Origin: Burkholderiales bacterium
Lineage (GTDB): Bacteria > Pseudomonadota > Gammaproteobacteria > Burkholderiales > Burkholderiaceae
NCBI GenBank assembly: GCA_947372535.1
Contig: CANBUA010000300.1
Coordinates: forward strand, 1-5,274
DNA: 5,274 nucleotides
Direction: 5' to 3'
Shown: positions 1-5,083 of the stretch, piece after piece
How positions within the stretch are numbered: the stretch's first letter is position 1
Layout of the letters: every line of letters starts with the position of its first letter
The notes under the pieces: generated by a model
What the model saw: the letters and a program-made list of their open reading frames with translations, nothing else
What the model was told of the DNA's origin: nothing
Database searches by the model: none
Translations under genes and position numbers: made by a program

Positions 1-705
1 GGTGACAGCATCGCGCTGCTCAAGCTGCCGGGCCAGCGCCTGGAGCTGTGCACCACGGAACTGCTCAAGCGCGTCGCCAGCAAGGCTGAGGTGCCCCGGC
101 CTGGCTACGTCACCGACCCGCGCCTGTGGACGGTGGAAGAGCGCGCCTACCTGGTGGCCAACTACTTGACTATGGTCACTGCCGACGGCCCGGACTTCAG
201 CATCGGCGATCTCCGCATGTCGGACTACCTCGGGCTGACCGATGACCTCCCGGCGCCCAAGGTGGACCTGGGTGAAGTCTGCGGCACGGCCACGGTCATG
301 ACCCCCTTGCTGGGCCTGCACGCCGAAGTGCTGGAGATCGAGTGCACCGGCCGCATGGAATGGATCATCGGCGCCATGGCCTGCCAATTGCACGCGGCCG
401 ACAAGCCGCTGCCCGACCTGGTGGCCCTGAGCCAGCCCGACTTGATGGCCTGGGTGCGCCAGCGCATGAGCGCCATCCAGGACATGCCTGAATCCGACTT
501 CGAGCGAACCTTGGCGGCATTCTTCTCAGGTCAGCGCCAGCTCTACCACTTCGTGACGCCCATCCTGGGTGATGACGGCCTGGTGTGGGCCCGCCGTGAC
601 GAGCAAGGGGGGGCCGGCTCCGCGCCGGCGCGATTTCGCCCTCTTTCCTGCATCAGCCCGTCAACGCTCAGCCTGTCTGGACGATCAGCAGTCGAAGCTG
701 TCTAA
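1..705 (+). CDS. 3' part of an unrecognised phage late (probably virion-associated) protein, 5' truncated by the window
   Basis: The frame is open from base 1, so the gene begins upstream. The GTG at 91 is only an internal possibility, because the 30 codons before it (reading G-D-S-I-A-L-L-K-L-P and on) look equally coding. The 234 visible residues include an acidic central part and a segment near FFSGQRQLYHFVTPILGDDG. There are no obvious membrane spans, signal peptide or enzymatic motif, and I do not recognise the family. Its place just before a lysis cassette suggests a late structural or tail-assembly gene; that is inference from position. After the run of seven G at 607-613 the translation becomes less protein-like (Ser, Pro and Arg rich) and ends at TAA 703-705. 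Meanwhile the other two forward frames look coding in turn downstream. The true C-terminus may therefore be in another frame. Coding status is well supported up to about 606, and function is unknown. Confidence 0.75.
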   Translation, partial: GDSIALLKLPGQRLELCTTELLKRVASKAEVPRPGYVTDPRLWTVEERAYLVANYLTMVTADGPDFSIGDLRMSDYLGLTDDLPAPKVDLGEVCGTATVMTPLLGLHAEVLEIECTGRMEWIIGAMACQLHAADKPLPDLVALSQPDLMAWVRQRMSAIQDMPESDFERTLAAFFSGQRQLYHFVTPILGDDGLVWARRDEQGGAGSAPARFRPLSCISPSTLSLSGRSAVEAV

Positions 706-758
706 CCTGGCGCTGCACGCCAGCACAGGCCTGCACGGGGGCCTGGAGCTGCCCATGA
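600..758 (+). other. Coding-like stretch in the third forward frame, without its own start, possible shifted tail of the upstream gene
   Basis: This frame is open from codon 600 to TGA 756-758 but has no plausible start codon. Between about 615 and 690 its third codon positions are mostly G or C, and the product (GAISPSFLHQPVNAQPVWTI) looks more protein-like than the same bases read in the other frames. It could be the C-terminal continuation of the upstream gene after a -1 shift at the seven-G run. After about 690 it becomes Cys and Trp rich and looks non-coding, while the second frame looks coding there. The stop TGA overlaps the ATG at 755 as ATGA, which would be a normal phage gene junction. 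Confidence 0.3.
607..629 (+). other. Seven-G run followed directly by a GC hairpin at a reading-frame change
   Basis: Seven consecutive G (607-613) are followed by a perfect inverted repeat, GCCGGC at 613-618 and GCCGGC at 624-629, with the 5-nt loop TCCGC. The plus frame that is coding upstream loses quality exactly here. A one-base change in the number of G would join it to either of the other two open frames. It may be a frameshift mutation, a homopolymer sequencing error or, less likely, a programmed slippage site. The hairpin begins inside the G run, closer than the spacer usual for known stimulatory structures. Confidence 0.55.
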
Positions 759-928
759 GCGTGGTGGACGACTTCTACGCCAGCCAGGCCTTCGCCGACT
801 TCACCAAGTCGCTGGAGTCGCGTCGCAACTTCAATGAGGCCTTGATGGGTGGATTCTCCAGCCTGCACAAGGCCATCGGGTCGGTGGTGGAGGCCATCGG
901 CCACCTGGCGAAGTCACGGCGCGTGTAG
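755..928 (+). CDS. Small phage protein of unknown function (57 aa)
   Basis: The ORF starts with ATG after GGAG at 745-748, six bases upstream, and ends at TAG 926-928. It encodes M-S-V-V-D-D-F-Y-A-S-Q-A-F-A-D-F, then a basic and amphipathic C-terminal half (FNEALMGGFSSLHKAIG...HLAKSRRV). The composition suggests a soluble, helical protein, and no domain is recognised. The same frame is also coding-like before the ATG (from roughly 674, reading Q-S-K-L-S-N-L-A-L-H-A-S-T-G-L-H-G-G-L-E-L-P). This small ORF may therefore really be the C-terminal end of the truncated upstream gene, joined to it through a +1 shift at the G run. No ATG, GTG or TTG lies in this frame between the G run and 755, so independent translation has to begin at 755. 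Confidence 0.55.
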   Translation: MSVVDDFYASQAFADFTKSLESRRNFNEALMGGFSSLHKAIGSVVEAIGHLAKSRRV

Positions 929-984
929 GCGCTCGGAAAACACGACCTCCAGCCGTTCGGCGGCATTCCTAAATTGCGTTCATC

Positions 985-1000
985 TGTGGCTGCGGCCACA
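985..1000 (+). other. Short perfect hairpin in the gap before the lysis genes
   Basis: TGTGGC (985-990), the loop TGCG and GCCACA (995-1000) form a perfect 6-bp stem. It lies 28 bases before the holin start, in the only non-coding gap (929-1028) of the late region. No T-run follows, so it is not a standard terminator. It could be a leader structure affecting holin translation or transcript processing, or chance. I see no convincing promoter in this gap. Confidence 0.3.
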
Positions 1001-1028
1001 CCGAGTGACCGCAGTAGTTGGAGGCCTG

Positions 1029-1370
1029 ATGCCCTTGCAAATCCCCCCTGAGTTGAGTGACGCCTACCCCGGCATCGTCGGGTCAGCGATCTCGCTCAAA
1101 TGGCTGCCAGGGAGCTACCTGACCAAGGCTGCCATGTGGGCTGGCGGTTGCTCCATGAGCTTGTTTGCTGCCAAGCCATTTGCGCAGTTCATGCACATGG
1201 GTGACGGTGGCATCGGCTTCGCCGGATTCATGCTGGGCCTGTTCTCGATGGCTGTGGTGTCGAAGCTGTTCGATGCCATCAGTGCCTTCGATTCCGCTGG
1301 ACTTTCGCGTGCGGCCCTGGGTGCCGCTAAACGCAAGATGGGCCAAGACGATGGCCCCCAAGGGGGTTGA
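1029..1370 (+). CDS. Putative phage holin (113 aa)
   Basis: The start ATG 1029 follows a strong GGAGG at 1020-1024. The protein has a short N-terminal part with a moderately hydrophobic stretch (residues 13-27, YPGIVGSAISLKWLPG). Two hydrophobic segments follow, about 33-52 (KAAMWAGGCSMSLFAAKPFA) and 60-81 (GGIGFAGFMLGLFSMAVVSK), and the C-terminal tail is hydrophilic and charged (KRKMGQDDGPQGG). Size, topology, the ISLKWLPG and GFMLGLFSM patterns and position just before the endolysin match the small putative holins often seen in betaproteobacterial prophages (family resemblance from memory). The likely role is to form inner-membrane lesions that let the leaderless endolysin reach the periplasm and to set lysis timing. 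It ends one base before the next start (TGA, g, ATG), so translation is probably coupled. Holin function is inferred and not shown by a diagnostic motif. Confidence 0.75.
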   Translation: MPLQIPPELSDAYPGIVGSAISLKWLPGSYLTKAAMWAGGCSMSLFAAKPFAQFMHMGDGGIGFAGFMLGLFSMAVVSKLFDAISAFDSAGLSRAALGAAKRKMGQDDGPQGG

Positions 1371-1371
1371 G

Positions 1372-1677
1372 ATGGTCAACGTGGTGATGTTCTGCCTGTC
1401 CGTCGTCGCGCTGCTGTGCGCCATCGGATCCTTCTCTCCCCACTACCCAGACAACCTGCTGCAGCGCCTGGGCATGGCCGGCATCGGCCTGTCATGTGGT
1501 GTGCTGGTCGACCAGGTCCGCCATGTGGGCGCGATCAATGAGGGGTGCGCCCTGATGTCGGTCGGCATGCTGGCCTATGCCCTGGGCACAGCCGTCAAGG
1601 TCGTCAAACACATCCCCCCAGCATGCCCCGCTTCCCGCGTTGAACAGACTGGACAGACTGAGGCAAGGCCCCAATGA
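1372..1677 (+). CDS. Small three-span membrane protein, candidate second holin or antiholin (101 aa)
   Basis: ATG 1372 is preceded by a G-rich Shine-Dalgarno (AGGGGG at 1361-1366), which overlaps the end of the holin gene. Three hydrophobic stretches are visible: about residues 4-21 (VVMFCLSVVALLCAIGSF), 30-47 (LQRLGMAGIGLSCGVLVD) and 59-75 (CALMSVGMLAYALGTAV). A polar, Pro and Thr rich tail follows. The gene lies between the putative holin and the endolysin and shares ATGA with the endolysin start. Three-span proteins at this place are often class I holins or act as holin regulators, so this may be the real holin, its partner or its antagonist. The sequence alone does not decide. It has no catalytic motif and no cleavable signal peptide. 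Confidence 0.7.
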   Translation: MVNVVMFCLSVVALLCAIGSFSPHYPDNLLQRLGMAGIGLSCGVLVDQVRHVGAINEGCALMSVGMLAYALGTAVKVVKHIPPACPASRVEQTGQTEARPQ

Positions 1678-2318
1678 TCACCATCGCACAACTGATCGCT
1701 GCCGGTGTAGCGCCCACCTTGGCAAAGACCTTCGCGGATCCGCTGGGCGTAGCCTTCGACCGCTTCAAGATCAATACACCCGCCCGGTGTGCGGCCGCTG
1801 TCGCCCAGTTCATCCATGAAAGCGCGGGCTTTGTCCACCTCGAAGAAGATCTGTTCTACCGGGATCCCGACCGGGTGGCGCGGCTGTTTCGCACGGCCTT
1901 CGACACCAACCGCGACGGCGTGCTGAGCCCGCTGGAAATCCAAGCGGCTGCGCCCTACACCCGCAACCCCGAGGCTCTGGCCAGCCGGGCCTATGCCGGG
2001 CGCTATGGCAACGGCAACGAGGCCAGCAAGGACGGCTGGCGCTACCGAGGTCGGGGCCTGATCGGCACTACGTTCAAGGCCAACTACCAGGCCGCCGCTA
2101 CGGCGCTGGGCAGGCCCTATGTGGATCAGCCCGACCTGCTGGGCAAGCCTGATGACGCCTGCCTCACGGCAGCCTTCTATTTCGCGTCCCGGGGCTGCAA
2201 CGAGTTTGCGGACGGCGGGAACTTCACGGCCATCACCAAGGCCATCAACCCGGGCATGGCCGGCGCCGCTGAGCGCCTGGCCTTGTTCAACGAGGCCAAG
2301 ACGGCCTTTCTCGCATGA
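1674..2318 (+). CDS. Endolysin, glycoside hydrolase family 19 (chitinase-like muramidase) with an EF-hand-like loop (214 aa)
   Basis: The product is predicted to cleave the glycan backbone of peptidoglycan at lysis. It shows the GH19 phage-lysin layout. FIHESAGF carries the presumed catalytic Glu49, and a second acid, Glu58, follows in HLEEDLFY. The highly conserved block YGNGNEASKDGWRYRGRGLI spans residues 111-130, followed by KANYQAAATALGR, and C-terminal AAFYFASRGCNEFAD and ITKAINPG segments complete the fold. The protein is a single catalytic domain without a cell-wall-binding module. It has no signal peptide, so it needs a holin for export. Residues 77-88, D-T-N-R-D-G-V-L-S-P-L-E, fit the 12-residue EF-hand calcium loop (acidic or Asn at 1, 3, 5; Gly at 6; Glu at 12) inside the catalytic domain, just after LFRTAF. 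ATG 1674 overlaps the previous stop as ATGA and has AAGG at 1665-1668. Family assignment is firm, while calcium binding is inference. Confidence 0.93.
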   Translation: MITIAQLIAAGVAPTLAKTFADPLGVAFDRFKINTPARCAAAVAQFIHESAGFVHLEEDLFYRDPDRVARLFRTAFDTNRDGVLSPLEIQAAAPYTRNPEALASRAYAGRYGNGNEASKDGWRYRGRGLIGTTFKANYQAAATALGRPYVDQPDLLGKPDDACLTAAFYFASRGCNEFADGGNFTAITKAINPGMAGAAERLALFNEAKTAFLA

Positions 2319-2842
2319 CCAAGTCCAAATTCTTCCGCTTCCTGGCCGCTGGGGCGCTCATGGCCGTGGCCCTGGCCGGTTCCGCCTGGTCTGCCACCGA
2401 GACCGTAGGCTTTTCGCGTGGCAAGCCCTCGGCGCGCGACGTCGTGGTGCAGGCCATCTCGGGCGCCTCCAGCACGGTCTACGTGGCCGCCTACCAACTC
2501 ACCAGCCCGGTGATCATCCAGGCCCTGGTCGACGCCACCAAGCATGCCAAGGTCTTCCTGGTGCTGGACAAGACCCAGCAGGGCGGCAAGGCGGTGCAGG
2601 CCCTGGTGCCGGCCGGCGCGACGTGCCTGATCGATACCCGATTCCGGATCTTGCACCACAAGTTTTTGGTGATCGATGGCATCCATGTGGAGACAGGATC
2701 CTTCAACTACACCGTGTCTGCGGACACCGTGAACGCTGAAAACGCGCTGCTGCTGAAGGACGTCCCCGACCTGGCCGCCAAGTACATGGGGCAGTGGCAC
2801 ACCTTGTCTGAAAAGACGGTGCCCTGCAAAGTCAGTGGGTGA
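2315..2842 (+). CDS. Secreted phospholipase D superfamily nuclease, Nuc-like, single HKD motif (175 aa)
   Basis: A cleavable signal peptide is visible: basic MTKSKFFR, a hydrophobic core to about residue 22 and a likely cut near 24-27 (AWSA). The protein should therefore act in the periplasm. The mature part shows the PLD superfamily pattern: VYVAAYQLTSPVI near 55-67, KVFLVLDK near 79-86, and the catalytic HKD motif with His114, Lys116 and Asp121 (HHKFLVID). The motif is followed by GSFN at 128-131 and a downstream Glu-Asn (142-143). One HKD per chain and a length under 180 residues are typical of the Nuc endonuclease group, which forms a dimer with one shared active site (family knowledge). 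The start ATG 2315 overlaps the endolysin stop as ATGA, with no good Shine-Dalgarno, so coupled translation is likely. Substrate is uncertain: DNA is the best guess, and phospholipid cannot be excluded. Confidence 0.88.
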   Translation: MTKSKFFRFLAAGALMAVALAGSAWSATETVGFSRGKPSARDVVVQAISGASSTVYVAAYQLTSPVIIQALVDATKHAKVFLVLDKTQQGGKAVQALVPAGATCLIDTRFRILHHKFLVIDGIHVETGSFNYTVSADTVNAENALLLKDVPDLAAKYMGQWHTLSEKTVPCKVSG

Positions 2843-3221
2843 GCTGTCCCGAATCCTGCGCCAGGCGGAGAACGGCCGCTTGGCCTTTCGCTGCCCTGGG
2901 TGCGATGAGTTCCACGTCATTGGTACCACGCCCAGGTCTGAGGGCCCACGCTGGGCCTGGAATGGCAGCGCCGATCGGCCGACGTTCTCCCCATCCATTT
3001 TGGTGCGCACGATCCGCAAGGATCTGACCGAAGACGAAGAGGCGATTTACGACCAGCTCATGAGTGAGCCCGGCGGGCGCGACATGGTCATGCAGGACCC
3101 CAGGTTTGCCTACGTCTGCCACTCGTTCGTCCAGGACGGCCACATCAAGTTCCTTGCCGACAGCACCCACCACCTGGCCGGACAGACCGTGCCCATCCCG
3201 CCTTGGCGCAGGGAGAAGTGA
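2835..3221 (+). CDS. Small CPGC putative zinc protein, resembling the DUF6527-type phage family (128 aa)
   Basis: Conserved-looking elements are FRCPGCDEFHVI (Cys20, Cys23, His27), WAWNGSADRPTFSPSILV (residues 40-57) and a C-terminal block VCHSFVQDGHIKFLAD followed by HHLAGQTVPIPPW (residues 94-124, with Cys95 and His96). Two CxxC cysteines plus Cys95 and a nearby histidine could bind one zinc. I recall very similar short proteins in phages and prophages, labelled DUF6527 or, by transfer of old annotation, ammonia monooxygenase; no enzymatic role is supported here. The start GTG 2835 overlaps the nuclease stop by 8 bases and has no clear Shine-Dalgarno, pointing to coupled translation. A nearby GTG at 2839 belongs to another frame that ends early. 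The function is unknown; the setting makes it an accessory gene inside the lysis operon. Confidence 0.78.
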   Translation: MGELSRILRQAENGRLAFRCPGCDEFHVIGTTPRSEGPRWAWNGSADRPTFSPSILVRTIRKDLTEDEEAIYDQLMSEPGGRDMVMQDPRFAYVCHSFVQDGHIKFLADSTHHLAGQTVPIPPWRREK

Positions 3222-3224
3222 CCC

Positions 3225-3758
3225 ATGTGGACCCCCGACAAGCCCATGCTCTACCTTGGCGCCGCCGTGGCCATCTCTGCGGCCACGCTGGGCACCGTGC
3301 TCTGGCACAGCCATGCAGCACAGGAAGCGGTCACCCAGGCGGTGGACGCCGAACGCCAGGCCCTGCGCCAGGCCGCCGGCAAGCTGCTGGCCGAAGCCAA
3401 CGAGCGGGCCATCCGCGCCGAGACCCAGGCAACCATTGCCGCCATGGAGGTGAAAATTGACCAAGACAACCGCAACCGCCAGGCGGATGCTGATCGCCAG
3501 CGCGCTGGCGCTGAGCGTGGCCGCCTGCTCGACACCATCGCCGCCCTGCGCGGTGGTGGAAGCGCCCCGGCCGAAAGTGCCGGCGCCGGATCCCTCGCTG
3601 ATGCAGCCCCCGCCCTTGCCGCAGCTCTCAGCGAGTGCAGCGGACGATATGAGCAAGTGGCGGGAATCGCTGACGCGGCCATCATCCAAGTGATGGGGCT
3701 GCAGGACTACATCACCAAAGTCCTGCCTGAGGTTTGTCAGGCGGCTGCTGCGCCCTGA
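3225..3758 (+). CDS. Rz: Rz-like inner-membrane spanin (i-spanin, 177 aa)
   Basis: This is the inner-membrane half of the spanin complex that fuses inner and outer membranes at the last step of Gram-negative lysis. The N-terminus carries one membrane segment (about residues 8-27, MLYLGAAVAISAATLGTVLW). A long Ala, Glu, Gln and Arg rich helical region follows to about 108 and is likely periplasmic coiled coil. Next comes a Gly, Ala and Ser rich low-complexity part (109-137) whose DNA also encodes the Pro-rich part of the nested Rz1. The C-terminus (SECSGRYEQVAGIADAAI and beyond) is conserved-looking. AGGGAG lies upstream of ATG 3225, three bases after the previous stop. The identification rests on architecture, position after the endolysin and the embedded Rz1. 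The last 47 bp overlap the convergent integrase gene. Confidence 0.88.
   Translation: MWTPDKPMLYLGAAVAISAATLGTVLWHSHAAQEAVTQAVDAERQALRQAAGKLLAEANERAIRAETQATIAAMEVKIDQDNRNRQADADRQRAGAERGRLLDTIAALRGGGSAPAESAGAGSLADAAPALAAALSECSGRYEQVAGIADAAIIQVMGLQDYITKVLPEVCQAAAAP
3457..3693 (+). CDS. Rz1: Rz1-like outer-membrane spanin lipoprotein, nested inside Rz (78 aa)
   Basis: The gene is read in a different frame and lies entirely within Rz (Rz codons about 78 to 157). A basic N-terminus (MTKTTATARR) and hydrophobic core end in the lipobox V-A-A-C, with Cys24 as the lipid-modified residue. Ser25 follows, favouring outer-membrane sorting. The mature peptide of about 55 residues holds 13 prolines (e.g. 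APRPKVPAPDPSLMQPPPLP), typical of Rz1 o-spanins. It would bind Rz across the periplasm. The preferred start is TTG 3457, because GGAGG at 3446-3450 stands six bases upstream. The in-frame ATG 3487 (residue 11) has a poorer site and would leave a very short signal sequence. Gene identity is confident; the start is less so. Confidence 0.88.
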   Translation: MTKTTATARRMLIASALALSVAACSTPSPPCAVVEAPRPKVPAPDPSLMQPPPLPQLSASAADDMSKWRESLTRPSSK

Positions 3759-4998
3759 TGCCTTCCGGCATCTTGCTGTCCACGTAGTCGGCCCACCATT
3801 GCAGCAGCTCTGCGCGCTGCTTGAGGTACTTCGCCGCGTTGTAGGCCGCCCGGACGCCGTCGCGCTCGGTGTGCGCCAGGCAGGCTTCAATCACATCGGG
3901 GTTTTGGGCGTGCTCGTTGCACACAGTAGAGAACAGCCCCCGGAACCCGTGTGCGGTGGCTGAGCCCTTGTATCCCATCCGGGCCAGGGCACTGTTCAGG
4001 GTGTTCTCGCTGATCGACTTGCCCGGGTAGAAGGGGGAGGCAAACACCAGCTTGTCGCCGCCGGTGATCTTGCGCTGGGCCTCGATGAGGGCCTTTGCCT
4101 GCCTGGGCAGGGGAATGATGTGCTCCGATGGCATCTTCATCCGACTGGCGGGGATCCGCCACTGCTCAATTTTCAGAGGCAGCTCGGTCCAAGGTGTCGA
4201 CCGCAGCTCGCCAGGCCTGGGCACACAGTACATGAGCATCTTGAGCGCATTGACCACGGTCGGCGCCCCCTGGTATTCGCTCAGGCACTGCCAAAAGTTC
4301 GGCAGCTCCGCCTCGGGCAGGGCGGCCCTGTGCTTCACCCGGCGGGGCTTGAGCACTTCCGGCGCCACCAGGTCGCGTGTGACGTTGGTCTTGATGGATC
4401 GCGTCAGCACCAGGGCATGGCGGAACACCGACTTGATGCGCTGCAGCAGGCGGGCGGCCTGCTCACCGGCGCCGCGCGCCTCCACCTTCTGGACCGCCTC
4501 CAGGATCTCGATGGCGGTGATGTCCTGGGTGAAGCAGTTGCCAAACTCAGGGTAGGCGTCCATCTCGAACTGGCGTTCGATCATGCCGACCGTGCGCTCG
4601 CTCCATTTCGCCTTTTTGTGCTCAAGCCAGTCCTGGGCGTCATGCTTGAAGGTGCCCGGCACTGCCTCGCCCGACTTGATGGCCCTGGCCACCTCGGCTG
4701 ATCGGACATGCTCCGTGCGGGTCTTTTTGCGCTCGGCGCTCGGGTCGATGCCATCGGCCACCTGGTTGCGGCACCGGTCAGCCTCGGCCCTGGCGCTGGC
4801 CAGGGTGACATCAGGGTAGGTGCCCAGGCTGATCGTTTTGCGGGTGGCCTGGTGGGTGTAGTCGAAGCGCCAGCCATGCGACTTGCCCTTGACGAACAGC
4901 AGCAGGTACAGGCCGTCACCATCAGTGAGGCGTGAGCGTTCGTCACCGGGTTTGACGGCCCGGATGGCCGCATCTGAGGATATGAGGTTGCGTGGCAT
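3712..4998 (-). CDS. int: P4-type tyrosine recombinase (phage integrase), 428 aa from the preferred start
   Basis: The enzyme catalyses site-specific integration and excision at att sites. The N-terminal part (residues 1-90, SSDAAIRAVKPGDERSRLTDGDGLYLLL... SLGTYPDVTLASARAEA) is the DUF4102 arm-DNA-binding domain of P4-like integrases. A SAM-like core-binding domain follows (about 115-205) and then the catalytic domain. Numbered from ATG 4998, the catalytic residues are Arg261 (RPGEL), Lys288 (RMKMP), His350 and Arg353 (HGFR), His376 (LAH) and the nucleophile Tyr386 (RAAYN). All are present, and the typical QWWADYVD ending follows. The length is normal for the family. The frame stays open to a TTG at 5058, adding 20 poorly conserved-looking residues read from the repeat region; ATG 4998 (MPRNLISSDAAIRAV) fits the family start better, though its Shine-Dalgarno is weak. 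It is transcribed away from the presumed att region and towards the lysis genes. Confidence 0.93.
   Translation of the reverse strand: MPRNLISSDAAIRAVKPGDERSRLTDGDGLYLLLFVKGKSHGWRFDYTHQATRKTISLGTYPDVTLASARAEADRCRNQVADGIDPSAERKKTRTEHVRSAEVARAIKSGEAVPGTFKHDAQDWLEHKKAKWSERTVGMIERQFEMDAYPEFGNCFTQDITAIEILEAVQKVEARGAGEQAARLLQRIKSVFRHALVLTRSIKTNVTRDLVAPEVLKPRRVKHRAALPEAELPNFWQCLSEYQGAPTVVNALKMLMYCVPRPGELRSTPWTELPLKIEQWRIPASRMKMPSEHIIPLPRQAKALIEAQRKITGGDKLVFASPFYPGKSISENTLNSALARMGYKGSATAHGFRGLFSTVCNEHAQNPDVIEACLAHTERDGVRAAYNAAKYLKQRAELLQWWADYVDSKMPEGIRAQQPPDKPQAGLW
3757..3772 (+). terminator. Possible hairpin terminator at the end of the lysis operon
   Basis: GATGCC, TTCC, GGCATC forms a perfect 6-bp stem with a four-base loop. 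The stem begins at the second base of the Rz stop codon and is followed by TTGCT, a poor T-tract. Its position at the convergent junction fits a weak or bidirectional terminator. The stem also lies inside the integrase C-terminal coding sequence, so chance cannot be excluded. Confidence 0.35.
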
Positions 4999-4999
4999 G

Positions 5000-5054
5000 C
5001 AGTAACTTTTCAGGGTGCAGTAACCCGGACGCCGAGTTACTGTAAAAGTTACTG
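5000..5054. repeat. Integrase-proximal cluster of four GTTACTG/CAGTAAC heptamers
   Basis: CAGTAAC stands at 5000-5006 and 5018-5024 (18-bp period), and GTTACTG at 5036-5042 and 5048-5054 (12-bp period). The two pairs face each other as an inverted arrangement. The copy at 5000-5006 directly abuts the integrase ATG. They are candidate arm-type binding sites for the DUF4102 domain or operators for integrase control. Confidence 0.6.
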
Positions 5055-5083
5055 TCAAGTTTAGCGGCTAGATGCGGTTAGGC

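Noticed and set aside
607..629. Lambda G/GT-type programmed frameshift of tail-assembly chaperones
   Set aside because: No tape-measure gene follows, the run is pure G preceded by A so a -1 slip mispairs in the P site, and the hairpin has no spacer. It remains only a remote option.
849..1028. N-terminal extension of the holin frame back to 849
   Set aside because: The extension overlaps the 755-928 ORF, is Arg, Trp and Cys rich as expected of a shifted frame, and ATG 1029 has a strong Shine-Dalgarno.
1165..1371. Upstream extension of the second membrane protein frame to 1165
   Set aside because: It lies wholly inside the holin gene in another frame and is Trp, Ser and Cys rich; ATG 1372 is well placed after the holin stop.
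2177..3019. Long minus-strand open frame (280 codons) across the endolysin, nuclease and CPGC genes
   Set aside because: It is a shadow caused by high GC; it runs across three clearly recognisable plus-strand genes and its product has no recognisable motif.
2832..3890. Minus-strand open frame of 352 codons opposite the CPGC, Rz and Rz1 genes and the integrase end
   Set aside because: The product is Gly, Ala and His rich low complexity, antisense to well supported spanin genes, and without a ribosome site or family resemblance.
4999..5058. Longer integrase starting at TTG 5058
   Set aside because: The added 20 residues come from the repeat region, do not resemble the family N-terminus and use the -35-like hexamer as start codon.
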